Notes under the pieces: generated by a model | What the model was told of the DNA's origin: nothing | Databases searched by the model: none | The model's input: only the letters and a program-made list of their open reading frames with translations | Assembly (NCBI GenBank): GCA_029938185.1 | Contig: JAOZVK010000045.1 | Coordinates: 1-18,973 of the forward strand | DNA: 18,973 bases | Direction: 5' to 3' | DNA from: Bacteroidales bacterium | GTDB taxonomy: Bacteria; Bacteroidota; Bacteroidia; Bacteroidales; JAOZVK01 | Shown: positions 1-6,971 of the stretch, in pieces | How the letters are laid out: each line of letters opens with the position of its first letter | Position numbering within the stretch: position 1 is the stretch's first letter | Made by a program: the position numbers and the translations under genes

Positions 1-50
1 ATTAACAGGATTTACATGTTTAAAATCCTGTTAATCATGTAAATCCTGTC
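1..50. repeat. Palindromic ACAGGATT repeat at window edge
   Basis: Bases 1-13 are perfectly complementary to 23-35 (13 bp, 9-base loop), and bases 5-18 are perfectly complementary to 36-49 (14 bp), so two mutually exclusive hairpins are possible. Read on the minus strand, 25-50 consist of three 9-mers (ACAGGATTT, ACATGATTA, ACAGGATTT). The same trio recurs on the plus strand at 14508-14534 with one difference, so this is a dispersed repeat. It lies downstream of ilvC and may extend beyond the left edge. Confidence 0.7.
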
Positions 51-288
51 AAATCATTACATTTGTAAACTTAAGCAATTTATGTCTTAATACACTACCC
101 ACTTAAAGTTGATACACGTCTACTTGCAACAAGTTGCGTTTTTACCTGACAGTAAGAGAACAACTGGTCAGCGGCAGGTGGAAAACACTAGCCGAGCGCA
201 CAGTAAGTAGCCAATACAACTAAAAAAAGTGAACAAACTTTTAGCTTTTAGTTTTTAACTCTTTAGTCTAAAGGCTCAAAGAGTCTAA
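51..288. other. Non-coding region downstream of ilvC
   Basis: No coding region is supported here. Bases 120-200 are richer in G+C than the surroundings. They contain a short stem (GCAAC AA GTTGC, about 126-137) and the imperfect pair ACCTGAC...GTCAG/CAGGT. Bases 97-113 (CTACCC, five bases, AAGTTG) match the spacing of the right arm of the palindrome at 14573-14595, so this may be a decayed relative. Just after the ilvC stop on the minus strand, AGACTCTTTGAGCCT resembles a decayed hairpin-repeat arm. Confidence 0.4.
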
Positions 289-1335
289 TTATTCTTTTTC
301 AGGTCTTAGTTTTCTAACCTGTATACCTGTTTGCCACATTTCAGAATCTCTTAATTCTTTTAATTCAACTTCTAAATTTTCTCTATAATCATCTTGACTA
401 TTAGAGTCTATTGAACGTTGAGCTTCTTCACCTTTTGCTACACTTTTATATAAATCGGTAAAGACTGGTTTCACAGCATCTCTGAATTTGTTTTTCCAAT
501 CTAAAGCACCTCTTTGAGCAGTTGTTGAACAATTTGCATACATCCAATCCATACCATTTTCGGCAACAAGTGGCATTAAACTTTGAGTAAGTTCTTCGAC
601 AGTCTCATTAAAAGCTTCACTTGGCGAATGTCCATTTTCTCTTAAAACATTATATTGTGCCTCAAAAATTCCTTGTATTGCACCCATAAGCGTACCTCGC
701 TCGCCAGTCAAATCGCTATAAACTTCTTTCTTAAAAGTAGTTTCAAACAAATATCCTGAACCAACGCCAATACCAAGCGAAACAACTCTTTCTTTTGCTC
801 TTCCTGTTGCGTCTTGATGTATTGCATAGCTTGAATTTAATCCACGCCCTTCAAGAAACATTCTTCTTAAACTTGTTCCCGAACCTTTCGGTGCAACCAA
901 TATTACATCAACATCTTTTGGTGGAATAATTTCGGTACGTTCGCTATATGTTATACCAAATCCATGAGAAAAATATAATGCTTTGCCTTTTGTTAGATAC
1001 TTTTTAACAGTTGGCCACACAGCTATTTGTCCTGCATCAGAAAGCAAATATTGAATAATTGTACCTTTTTCGCATGCTTCTTCTATTCCGAAAAGTGTTT
1101 CACCTTCGACCCAACCATCGGCTAAAGCTTTATCCCAGGTTTTTGAATTTTTTCTTTGTCCGATAATTACGTTAAAACCATTATCTCTAAGGTTTAAAGC
1201 CTGTCCTGGACCTTGTACTCCGTAACCAATTATTGCAATTGTTTCGTTACTTAGAATTTCTTTTGCTTTATCCAAAGGATATTCTTCGCGTGTAACAACA
1301 TTCTCTACTACACCACCAAAATTTAATTTTGCCAT
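289..1335 (-). CDS. ilvC: Ketol-acid reductoisomerase (NADP+)
   Basis: Cytoplasmic Mg2+/NADPH enzyme that isomerises and reduces acetolactate or acetohydroxybutyrate, the second common step of valine and isoleucine synthesis. The 348 residues fit a class I enzyme. A Rossmann motif GYGVQGPGQ lies at about 38-46, followed by the cofactor-specificity loop GQRKNS. SHGFGITY is at about 123-130. The metal/substrate residues are in SDLTGERG (about 207-214; Asp208 and Glu212) and ETVEEL (about 244-249). The ATG at 1333-1335 gives the expected N-terminus MAKLNFGG. It is last in the ilvDBNC order, with a 221-bp repeat-containing gap after ilvN. Substitution of ER for the more common EQ after the catalytic SDL-x-GE is typical of Bacteroidota homologues as I recall them. 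Confidence 0.97.
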   Translation of the reverse strand: MAKLNFGGVVENVVTREEYPLDKAKEILSNETIAIIGYGVQGPGQALNLRDNGFNVIIGQRKNSKTWDKALADGWVEGETLFGIEEACEKGTIIQYLLSDAGQIAVWPTVKKYLTKGKALYFSHGFGITYSERTEIIPPKDVDVILVAPKGSGTSLRRMFLEGRGLNSSYAIHQDATGRAKERVVSLGIGVGSGYLFETTFKKEVYSDLTGERGTLMGAIQGIFEAQYNVLRENGHSPSEAFNETVEELTQSLMPLVAENGMDWMYANCSTTAQRGALDWKNKFRDAVKPVFTDLYKSVAKGEEAQRSIDSNSQDDYRENLEVELKELRDSEMWQTGIQVRKLRPEKE

Positions 1336-1524
1336 AAGTTAATAATTTGTAGGCTCTTTGAATCTTTTACCTTATTTACGATTAAATAATTTTACTACTA
1401 TTTATGCATAAATAAACTTTAAGAGCCAATGTATAATTTAATAATTTAATAATTGTATAAACAATAATGAGTACTTTTGCCTACGCCTGATAAACGCTAT
1501 TGAACAGTTAGAAGATCTTATATC

Positions 1525-1559
1525 ATGCGTAAGCCACATTAAATAGGTCGAAGACCTTA
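1525..1559 (-). repeat. Hairpin-repeat arm on the ilvN stop codon
   Basis: On the minus strand the ilvN stop TAA is the first part of TAAGGTCTTCGACCT, a 5-bp stem with a TTC loop. It is followed by ATTTAATGTGGCTTACGCAT, the conserved arm of the family-1 repeat. The rest of the ilvN-ilvC gap (1336-1524) holds an incomplete partner: GGCTCTTAAAG near 1417-1427 and CAAAGAGCC near 1337-1350, plus a TTTTGCCTACGCCTGATAAA stretch that recurs near 11120. Confidence 0.8.
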
Positions 1560-2090
1560 ATAATCAAAAGCTTCTTCTTTTTCTTTTAAATGAATATCAA
1601 GAGATTTCATAGGTTTTGCCATAGCAACTCTACCCGAACGAATAAATTGAAGAACTCCAAAAGGTTCTAAAGTCTCTAATAGCTCTTGAGTTTCTTCTTT
1701 ATGACCTGTTTTTTCAATTAAAATATATTCTGGTTCAATGCTTAGTATACGAGCATTATGTAAGCGAACTATTTTTTCTATTCCAACACCTTGTTTTATA
1801 GCTTCAATAGGCAATTTATAAAGTGCAATTTCCTGATGTACTATCTCATGTTCTTCATAAACAAAAACCTTGAATACTCCCACAATTTTTTCTAATTGTT
1901 TTGCTACTTTTTCAATTAGCTCTCTTGTTGTATTTAGAACTATTGTATAACTATAAACATCTTTTATCTTAGATTCTGATGCAGTTATACTTTTTATATT
2001 TAGTTTTCTTCTTGTAAAAACAATTGTTACACTATTCAAAAGTCCAATATTATTTTCGGTTGCTATAATTAATGTGAATAATTTTTCCAT
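1557..2090 (-). CDS. ilvN: Acetolactate synthase, small (regulatory) subunit
   Basis: Regulatory subunit of acetohydroxyacid synthase. It binds the IlvB catalytic subunit, stimulates it, and normally confers feedback inhibition by branched-chain amino acids. An ACT domain spans about residues 4-78 (LIIATENNIGLLNSVTIVF...LNIKSITASESK), with the glycine-containing loop expected for effector binding. The C-terminal half resembles the second domain of IlvN/IlvH. At 177 residues it is within the family range. The ATG at 2088-2090 is the only sensible start. It lies 112 bp after ilvB, a gap filled by a bi-armed hairpin repeat, and its own stop codon is part of another repeat arm. Confidence 0.95.
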   Translation of the reverse strand: MEKLFTLIIATENNIGLLNSVTIVFTRRKLNIKSITASESKIKDVYSYTIVLNTTRELIEKVAKQLEKIVGVFKVFVYEEHEIVHQEIALYKLPIEAIKQGVGIEKIVRLHNARILSIEPEYILIEKTGHKEETQELLETLEPFGVLQFIRSGRVAMAKPMKSLDIHLKEKEEAFDY

Positions 2091-2127
2091 TTTATTTTAT
2101 AAATTTAATTTTTTTTAAAAGATTATT

Positions 2128-2205
2128 GGCTCTTCGAGCCTTTTTACACTGCTTACGCAAAAATAAATTTGTGCGTAAGCCACATTAAAAAGGTCGAAGA
2201 CCTTA
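2128..2205. repeat. Compact bi-armed hairpin repeat between ilvB and ilvN
   Basis: This is the clearest complete copy of the family-1 element. On the minus strand it begins with the TAA stop of ilvB: TAAGGTCTTCGACC, then TTTTTAATGTGGCTTACGCA, an 11-base AT centre, TGCGTAAGCAGTGT, AAAAA and GGCTCGAAGAGCC. The two arms are imperfect mirror images around the centre, and each carries a terminal hairpin with a three-base loop. It occupies most of the gap between the two acetolactate synthase genes, so the transcript joining them would carry it. Confidence 0.85.
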
Positions 2206-3936
2206 GACTAAACGTATATTTGAAACTGATTCTCCTGATGGAATCATTGGAAATACATTATCTTCAGGTTCAACAACAAGCTCTAATAAATATGGTCCAT
2301 CAGAATTTAACATTGTCTTAACAGCTTCTTTTAGATTTTTTCTTTTTTCTATTTTCTTTGCTTCAATTCCATATCCTTTTGCAATTGTAATAAAATCGGG
2401 ATTTTGCATTGGAGTAAAAGAATATCTTTTATCAAAAAATAAATCTTGCCATTGTCTTACCATTCCAAGAAAACCATTGTTTAGCAATATTATTTTTACA
2501 TTACAATTATTTTGTTTTATCGTGCTCAATTCCTGAATTGTCATTTGGAAACCACCATCACCAATAAATGCTAATATTCGTTTTTCGGGTTTTGCTATTG
2601 CAGCTCCAAATGCAGCCGGCAGACCAAAGCCCATAGTTCCTAATCCTCCTGAGGATATAAAACTATTCGATTTTGAAAACTTATAATATCTTGCAGCAAT
2701 CATTTGATGCTGACCAACATCGGTTATTACTATAGATTCACCATTAGTTTGCTCCGATATTAAATTTACAACTTCGGACATTCTGATATATTCTGTTTTG
2801 GGATATATAGCATCTTTTATTATTGTCTCATATTCTTTGTCATAAAGTTTTTTAAATTCAATCAACCATTCATCAGATGTATTTTTGTTTACCAAAGGAA
2901 TCAACTTTTCTAAAGCAATTTTTGCATCGGAAACTAATGCAACATCAGCTTTAATATTTTTATTTATTTCGGCAGGATCAATTTCTATATGAATAACTTT
3001 TGCATTAACAGCATATCTACTCGTGTCTCCAGTTACTCTATCATCAAACCTCATTCCTAAGGCTATAATCAAATCAGCTTCATTTGTTTTGATATTTGGT
3101 GCATAATTACCATGCATACCCAACATACCTACATAAAGAGGATGTTTGCTTGGAAAAGCAGACAATCCCAAAAGTGTTGATGCAACTGGTATGCCTGTTT
3201 TGTTTACAAAAATTTCGAGTTCTTTTTGTGCTCCTGATATTAATACTCCTTGACCTACAAGCAATAATGGCTTTTTAGCATTATTAATTAAATTTGCAGC
3301 TTCTCTGATTTTTTCAATATCAACTTTGGGATATGGGTAATAACTCGAAACTTTTGTTACTTTTTTATATACAAAATCAAGTGTTTGTATTTGAGCATCT
3401 TTTGTAATATCAAGCAAAACTGGTCCAGGGCGACCTGTGTGTGCGATATAAAATGCTTTGGCTATTGCTTCAGGAATTTCCTCTGGTTTTGTAATTTGAT
3501 AATTCCACTTTGTTACAGGCATTGAAATTCCCACAACATCGGTTTCTTGAAATGCATCAAAACCTAATAAACTTGATACTACTTGACCTGTAATGCAAAC
3601 AATTGGAGTTGAATCAACCATTGCATTTGCAAGTCCGGTTATAAGGTTTGTCGCTCCAGGTCCAGATGTAGCGAACACCACTCCTACTTTTCCCGATATT
3701 TTTGAATAACTTTCGGCTGCATGAGCAGCTCCTTGTTCGTGTCGTGGTAATATATGATTTAACCTGTCAGTATAATCATAAAGAGCATCATAAATTGGCA
3801 TATTGGCACCTCCTGGATAACCAAAAATTGTATCTACATTCTCTTCAATTAGCGAAAGTATTACAGCCTTTGCACCGCTAACTGTTTGAACAACATTCTT
3901 TTTCATAGATTCTATTTCTTTTGTTTGTGTATTCAT
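2203..3936 (-). CDS. ilvB: Acetolactate synthase, large (catalytic) subunit
   Basis: ThDP-dependent enzyme condensing pyruvate with pyruvate or 2-oxobutyrate to give acetolactate or acetohydroxybutyrate. Visible motifs are GYPGGANMPIYDALY near the N-terminus, the catalytic Glu in RHEQGAAHAAESY (about residue 67), ATSGPGATNL, the FAD-domain segment FQETDVVGISMPVTKWN, and the ThDP/Mg site from GDGGFQMTIQEL to NNGFLGMVRQW in the last quarter. A longer reading frame begins at TTG 3945, but ATG 3934-3936 (MNTQTKEIES) gives 577 residues and is preferred. It follows ilvD after 309 bp of repeat DNA and precedes ilvN. Its stop codon lies inside a hairpin repeat. Confidence 0.97.
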   Translation of the reverse strand: MNTQTKEIESMKKNVVQTVSGAKAVILSLIEENVDTIFGYPGGANMPIYDALYDYTDRLNHILPRHEQGAAHAAESYSKISGKVGVVFATSGPGATNLITGLANAMVDSTPIVCITGQVVSSLLGFDAFQETDVVGISMPVTKWNYQITKPEEIPEAIAKAFYIAHTGRPGPVLLDITKDAQIQTLDFVYKKVTKVSSYYPYPKVDIEKIREAANLINNAKKPLLLVGQGVLISGAQKELEIFVNKTGIPVASTLLGLSAFPSKHPLYVGMLGMHGNYAPNIKTNEADLIIALGMRFDDRVTGDTSRYAVNAKVIHIEIDPAEINKNIKADVALVSDAKIALEKLIPLVNKNTSDEWLIEFKKLYDKEYETIIKDAIYPKTEYIRMSEVVNLISEQTNGESIVITDVGQHQMIAARYYKFSKSNSFISSGGLGTMGFGLPAAFGAAIAKPEKRILAFIGDGGFQMTIQELSTIKQNNCNVKIILLNNGFLGMVRQWQDLFFDKRYSFTPMQNPDFITIAKGYGIEAKKIEKRKNLKEAVKTMLNSDGPYLLELVVEPEDNVFPMIPSGESVSNIRLV

Positions 3937-3960
3937 AACTATCAATTTTAATTATAGAAC

Positions 3961-3983
3961 AAGGTTTTTGACCTAATTTAATA
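3961..3983 (+). repeat. Decayed hairpin-repeat arm before ilvB
   Basis: AAGGTTTTTGACCTAATTTA resembles the standard arm AAGGTCTTCGACCTATTTAA with several changes. It lies immediately left of the MITE-like element at 3990-4197. To the right of that element, 4225-4232 (ATGCGTAA) resembles the opposite arm, so the MITE-like element may have landed in a now decayed bi-armed copy. Confidence 0.45.
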
Positions 3984-3989
3984 CTGTTA

Positions 3990-4197
3990 TATACTTTAAA
4001 TTGTACAATTATTCAATTATTCAATGATTCAATGGTACAATGATTCAATGATTCAATGATTCAATGATTCAATGATTCAATGATTCAATGATACAATGAT
4101 ACAATGATTCAATGATACAATGATTCAATTATTCAATACTTTGATTAGTAATTGATAACAGTTTGTTAATGTTAAAATTAGAACCGTTTAGAGTACA
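3990..4197. mobile_element. MITE-like element with a 17-unit octamer array
   Basis: The ends are inverted repeats: TATACTTTAAA at 3990-4000 and TTTAGAGTACA at 4187-4197 (one decayed base). Between them, 4004-4139 is an uninterrupted array of 17 octamers of consensus T(T/A)CAAT(G/T)A. It is followed by a conserved core of about 55 bp (TTTGATTAGTAATTGATAAC..., with TAACA GTT TGTTA). The same ends and core recur at 9156-9259 and 10276-10355 with far fewer octamers. There is no coding capacity. It fills most of the ilvD-ilvB gap. Confidence 0.75.
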
Positions 4198-4245
4198 TAT
4201 GTACTATTAATCAAAAATAAATTCATGCGTAAATAAGCTTTTAAC

Positions 4246-6075
4246 TTATTCAACAACTCTTACAGCACCTTTGTCAGCCGAGGCAACATTCATTGCATAT
4301 ACTCTAAGTGCTTTAGAAACTGTTCTTTTTCTATTTGGCTTAAATGCATTTAGTCCTTTATTTTTTTCAATATTTTTTCTTTTCTCAAGTTCGTTGTTTG
4401 ATATTACAACATTAATTTTTCTGTTTGGTATATCTATTTCAATAGTGTCGCCATCAACTACCAAAGCAATATCGCCACCCGAAGCAGCTTCGGGAGATAC
4501 ATGTCCAATTGATAAACCTGATGTTCCTCCCGAAAAACGACCATCAGTTATCAATGCACAATCTTTGTCTAACTTTATAGATTTAAGGTAGGACGTTGGA
4601 TATAACATTTCTTGCATTCCTGGTCCCCCCTTAGGTCCTTCATATGTTATAATTACTACATCGCCTTTTTTAATATTATTATTTATAATCGCATTTACAG
4701 CATCGTCTTGCGAATTAAAAACTTTTGCTTTTCCTCTGAAAAAATATATTGATTTGTCTACACCTGCTGTTTTAACAATACAGCCGTTCTTGGCAATGTT
4801 TCCATACAGTACAGCCAATCCACCATCTTTATTATAAGCATTTTCAACACTTCTAATACAACCATTTGCTCTATCCAAATCAAGCTTTTTGTATTCTTTT
4901 TGTTGCGATGCTATTATTAAATTTCTTCCAGCAGCAGCCGATGCACTTTTTGAATTAGTAAAAGCTTTTTCGCATGCCGAATTTCTTTTTACATCATATT
5001 TATCAATTGCTTCCCGAAGGCTCGAAAAGTCAATTCGACTAACCGATGTATCCAATAGTTCTGCTTTGTCAAGTTCGCCCATTATCGAAAGTATACCTCC
5101 TGCTTTATTAACATCTTCGACATGATAGTGCGAACTTGGTGCTACTTTGCAAATATTCGGAACTTTTCTTGACAAGTTATCAATATCTTTCATTGTAAAA
5201 TCAACTCCAGCCTCGTTTGCAACAGCAAGCAAGTGTAGAACAGTATTTGTTGAGCCACCCATTGCAATATCCAAGGACATTGCATTTAGAAAAGCCTGTT
5301 TTGTTGTTATATTTTTAGGTAATACAGATAAATTACCTTCGTAGTAATATTTATTTGTAATCTCAACAATCATACTTGCAGCATCTTCAATAAGTTTCAT
5401 TCTATTTTTATGAGTTGCCACAATTGTACCATTTCCGGGCAATGATAAGCCAAGAGCTTCGGTTAAGCAATTCATTGAGTTTGCTGTAAACATGCCTGAA
5501 CATGAGCCACATGTTGGACAAGCCTCTTGTTCGATTTTTTTTAGCTTTTCGTCCGATACTGTTTTATCGGCAGCTAATATCATAGCATCAATTAAGTCAT
5601 ATTTTTTGTTATCAACAATTCCGGCTTCCATTGGACCTCCCGACACAAAAACACTTGGTATATTTAAACGCATTGCTCCCATCAACATTCCTGGTGTTAC
5701 TTTGTCGCAATTGCTTATGCAGATTAGTGCATCTGCTTTGTGTGCATTGCACATATATTCTACACTATCGGCAATTAATTCTCTTGACGGTAGAGAATAG
5801 AGCATTCCACTGTGTCCCATTGCTATACCATCATCAATTGCTATGGTATTAAATTCGGCAGCAAAATAACCATGACTTTCAATAATTGATTTTACTTTTT
5901 GTCCAACTTCGTGTAAATGAGCATGTCCTGGTACAAATTGTGTAAATGAATTTGCAATTGCAATAATTGGTTTGCCAAATTGTTCTTCTTTAACACCATT
6001 TGCTCTCCATAAACTTCTTGCTCCGGCCATTCTTCGACCTTGAAATGTTGTGTTACTTCTTAGTGGTATAGTCAT
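4246..6075 (-). CDS. ilvD: Dihydroxy-acid dehydratase
   Basis: Fe-S enzyme dehydrating 2,3-dihydroxyisovalerate or 2,3-dihydroxy-3-methylvalerate to the 2-oxo acids, the third common step of valine and isoleucine synthesis. Cluster cysteines are in CISNCDKVTPGM (about 119-130) and ACPTCGSCSGMFTANSM (about 185-201). GRFSGGTSGLSIGHVSPEA lies near the C-terminus. The segment NSFTQFVPGH has Phe where the [2Fe-2S] subgroup has Cys, which matches the E. coli-type [4Fe-4S] enzyme. The frame is open to TTG 6081, but ATG 6073-6075 (MTIPLRSNTT, 609 residues) is the better start. It is the first enzyme gene of the operon, downstream of the leader/attenuator at 6304-6434. Confidence 0.97.
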   Translation of the reverse strand: MTIPLRSNTTFQGRRMAGARSLWRANGVKEEQFGKPIIAIANSFTQFVPGHAHLHEVGQKVKSIIESHGYFAAEFNTIAIDDGIAMGHSGMLYSLPSRELIADSVEYMCNAHKADALICISNCDKVTPGMLMGAMRLNIPSVFVSGGPMEAGIVDNKKYDLIDAMILAADKTVSDEKLKKIEQEACPTCGSCSGMFTANSMNCLTEALGLSLPGNGTIVATHKNRMKLIEDAASMIVEITNKYYYEGNLSVLPKNITTKQAFLNAMSLDIAMGGSTNTVLHLLAVANEAGVDFTMKDIDNLSRKVPNICKVAPSSHYHVEDVNKAGGILSIMGELDKAELLDTSVSRIDFSSLREAIDKYDVKRNSACEKAFTNSKSASAAAGRNLIIASQQKEYKKLDLDRANGCIRSVENAYNKDGGLAVLYGNIAKNGCIVKTAGVDKSIYFFRGKAKVFNSQDDAVNAIINNNIKKGDVVIITYEGPKGGPGMQEMLYPTSYLKSIKLDKDCALITDGRFSGGTSGLSIGHVSPEAASGGDIALVVDGDTIEIDIPNRKINVVISNNELEKRKNIEKNKGLNAFKPNRKRTVSKALRVYAMNVASADKGAVRVVE

Positions 6076-6088
6076 TTGCAATTGTTTT

Positions 6089-6107
6089 AAGGTCTTTGAC
6101 CTATTAA
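6089..6107 (+). repeat. Short hairpin arm upstream of ilvD
   Basis: AAGGTCTTTGACCTATTAA is a family-1 hairpin (GGTC, TTT-type loop, GACC) only 14 bases upstream of the ilvD ATG. In the ilvD transcript it would form a small stem just before the translation start. No Shine-Dalgarno sequence is visible between the hairpin and the ATG. Confidence 0.6.
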
Positions 6108-6127
6108 TCCTATTAGAAACATATTAT

Positions 6128-6303
6128 TAAGGTCTTCGACCTATTTAATGTGGTTTACGCATTTTTATAAATTACTATCATATAGCTAATTGTACAAAAA
6201 CTAATACTGAATTTTTTTTGTAAGACTACTTAACTAATATTTTAACTTAATCTTTTTTTTTAAAATTTTAATGCGCAAGCAAGGTAAAAAGGCTCGAAGA
6301 GCC
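6128..6303. repeat. Long bi-armed hairpin repeat in the ilvD leader
   Basis: The left arm is TAAGGTCTTCGACC followed by TATTTAATGTGGTTTACGCA. The right arm is ATGCGCAAGC...TAAAAAGGCTCGAAGAGCC, ending at 6303. The centre is about 110 bp, against 11 bp in the copy at 2128-2205. It contains a module also seen at 6719, 9108, 10937 and 12477 (ACTATCATATAGCTAATTGT... then TTTTTTGTAAGACTACTTA). It begins directly after the T-tract of the attenuator terminator, so it looks inserted between the attenuator and ilvD. Confidence 0.75.
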
Positions 6304-6338
6304 AAAAAAAAGCGTCATTCCGATAAAAGAATGACGCT
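6304..6338 (-). terminator. Intrinsic terminator of the ilv attenuator
   Basis: On the minus strand AGCGTCATTC (6338-6329), an 8-base loop, then GAATGACGCT (6320-6311) form a perfect 10-bp stem. It is followed by a run of seven T (complement of 6310-6304). This is a textbook rho-independent terminator. It lies 30 bases after the stop codon of the Ile-rich leader ORF and ahead of ilvD in the same direction. Its 5' arm can instead pair with AAGAATGATG at 6370-6361. It could also end read-through from the lipoprotein gene. Confidence 0.85.
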
Positions 6339-6370
6339 CAAAATATTAATAACTTTTATACATCATTCTT
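6327..6370 (-). promoter_or_regulatory. Candidate antiterminator pairing of the ilv attenuator
   Basis: AAGAATGATG (6370-6361), which overlaps the last two bases of the leader-peptide stop codon, is complementary to CGTCATTCTT (6336-6327): ten pairs, one of them G-U. The second segment is the 5' arm of the terminator plus two loop bases, so the two structures exclude each other. A ribosome finishing at the stop would cover the first segment and let the terminator form. A ribosome stalled on earlier Ile codons would leave it free to pair. A further weak pairing (GTCATT at 6419-6414 with AATGAT) could serve as the 1:2 stem. Confidence 0.7.
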
Positions 6371-6434
6371 ATTCAATAATTCTATTTAGAATATTGATAA
6401 TAAATATTGATAAAATGACAGAAAAAAGCTTCAT
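6369..6434 (-). CDS. Ile-rich ilv operon leader peptide
   Basis: A 21-codon ORF from ATG 6432-6434 to TAA 6369-6371, too short for normal gene finding. The peptide starts MKLFSVILSI and ends NRIIE. It has seven Ile, three Leu and one Val codons, so 11 of 21 residues are products or relatives of the downstream pathway, with Ile pairs at residues 12-13 and 19-20. A strong terminator starts 30 bases after its stop, an antiterminator arm abuts the stop, and ilvD follows in the same direction. This is the architecture of ribosome-mediated attenuation by leader peptides such as enterobacterial ilvL. High Ile content alone would be weak evidence in AT-rich DNA; the combination is what convinces. No Shine-Dalgarno sequence is visible, which is normal for this phylum. 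Confidence 0.75.
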   Translation of the reverse strand: MKLFSVILSIFIINILNRIIE

Positions 6435-6464
6435 ATAATTGTATTTTTATATTTTTTAACGGTG

Positions 6465-6497
6465 TAAAGTTACATTATTTTAATTTTAAATTCCAAA
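6465..6497 (-). promoter_or_regulatory. Candidate promoter for the ilv leader/operon
   Basis: On the minus strand TTTG (6497-6494) is followed after 21 bases by TAACTTTA (6472-6465). This is one base away from the Bacteroidota -7 element TAnnTTTG and within the usual spacing from the -33 TTTG. Transcription would start near 6455-6460, giving about 20-25 bases of RNA before the leader-peptide ATG at 6434, a distance typical of attenuator leaders. Confidence 0.5.
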
Positions 6498-6971
6498 TTT
6501 TTATTTTTAAAAAAGCATATTTTTTTTTGTTCCAATTAGGATATACAATATAAAATACTTGTTATCAATAATATTTAGATAATGATATTTTGTTAAATTT
6601 ATTTTAGTTCGAAAAACTTTTTTTTATTAGTACTCTCTTATAACTGTAAATTTTGATTACATATTATAGAATTGAGATAGTGTTTTATAAGTTTTACATT
6701 TGGCTCTTAAAGTTTCTTTAAGGTCTTTTCGACCTATTTAATATGGCTTGCGCATTCTTACAAATAGCTATCATACAATTAATTGTGCGAAAACAAATAC
6801 CGAAAATTTTTTGTAAGGCTACATTACTTACACATTTTATTAACATTCAGATAATATGTAATTAAAAGTCCGATGGGACGAACTATTGTTAACTAACAAT
6901 ATGAAATTTAACAAAATGTAAATGTCGAAAAACTTTTGTTAGACTAGTTATTTTCGATCTTAAAACTTTTA
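6498..6971. other. Non-coding, repeat-containing gap
   Basis: No gene is supported between the ilv promoter candidate and the lipoprotein gene. It contains TGGCTCTTAAAGTTT (about 6700-6714), which also occurs inverted near 1413-1427, then the family-1 copy at 6719-6830. A second copy of the 3' module (GTCGAAAAACTTTTGTTAGA, about 6924-6943) also occurs, as does a small stem GTCC GATG GGAC near 6868-6879. The rest is AT-rich sequence with no recognised structure. Confidence 0.5.
6719..6830 (+). repeat. Hairpin repeat, left arm and centre module
   Basis: The arm TAAGGTCTTTTCGACC has a two-base enlargement of the loop region. It is followed by TATTTAATATGGCTTGCGCA and the shared centre (ATCATACAATTAATTGTGCG..., then TTTTTTGTAAGGCTACATTA). 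No matching right-hand hairpin is seen, so this is a partial or decayed copy of family 1. Confidence 0.65.

Noticed and set aside
245..288. Terminator after ilvC
   Set aside because: Only weak stems (AGACTCTTTGAGCCT, CTTTAG A CTAAAG) without a clear T-tract in the right place; the palindrome at 1-50 is a better but unproven candidate.
4004..4139. CRISPR-like array
   Set aside because: The units are contiguous 8-mers without spacers and lie inside a small inverted-end element.
6076..6081. TTG start of ilvD two codons before the ATG
   Set aside because: ATG 6073-6075 gives the usual N-terminus; the extra two codons add nothing and TTG is rare as a start.
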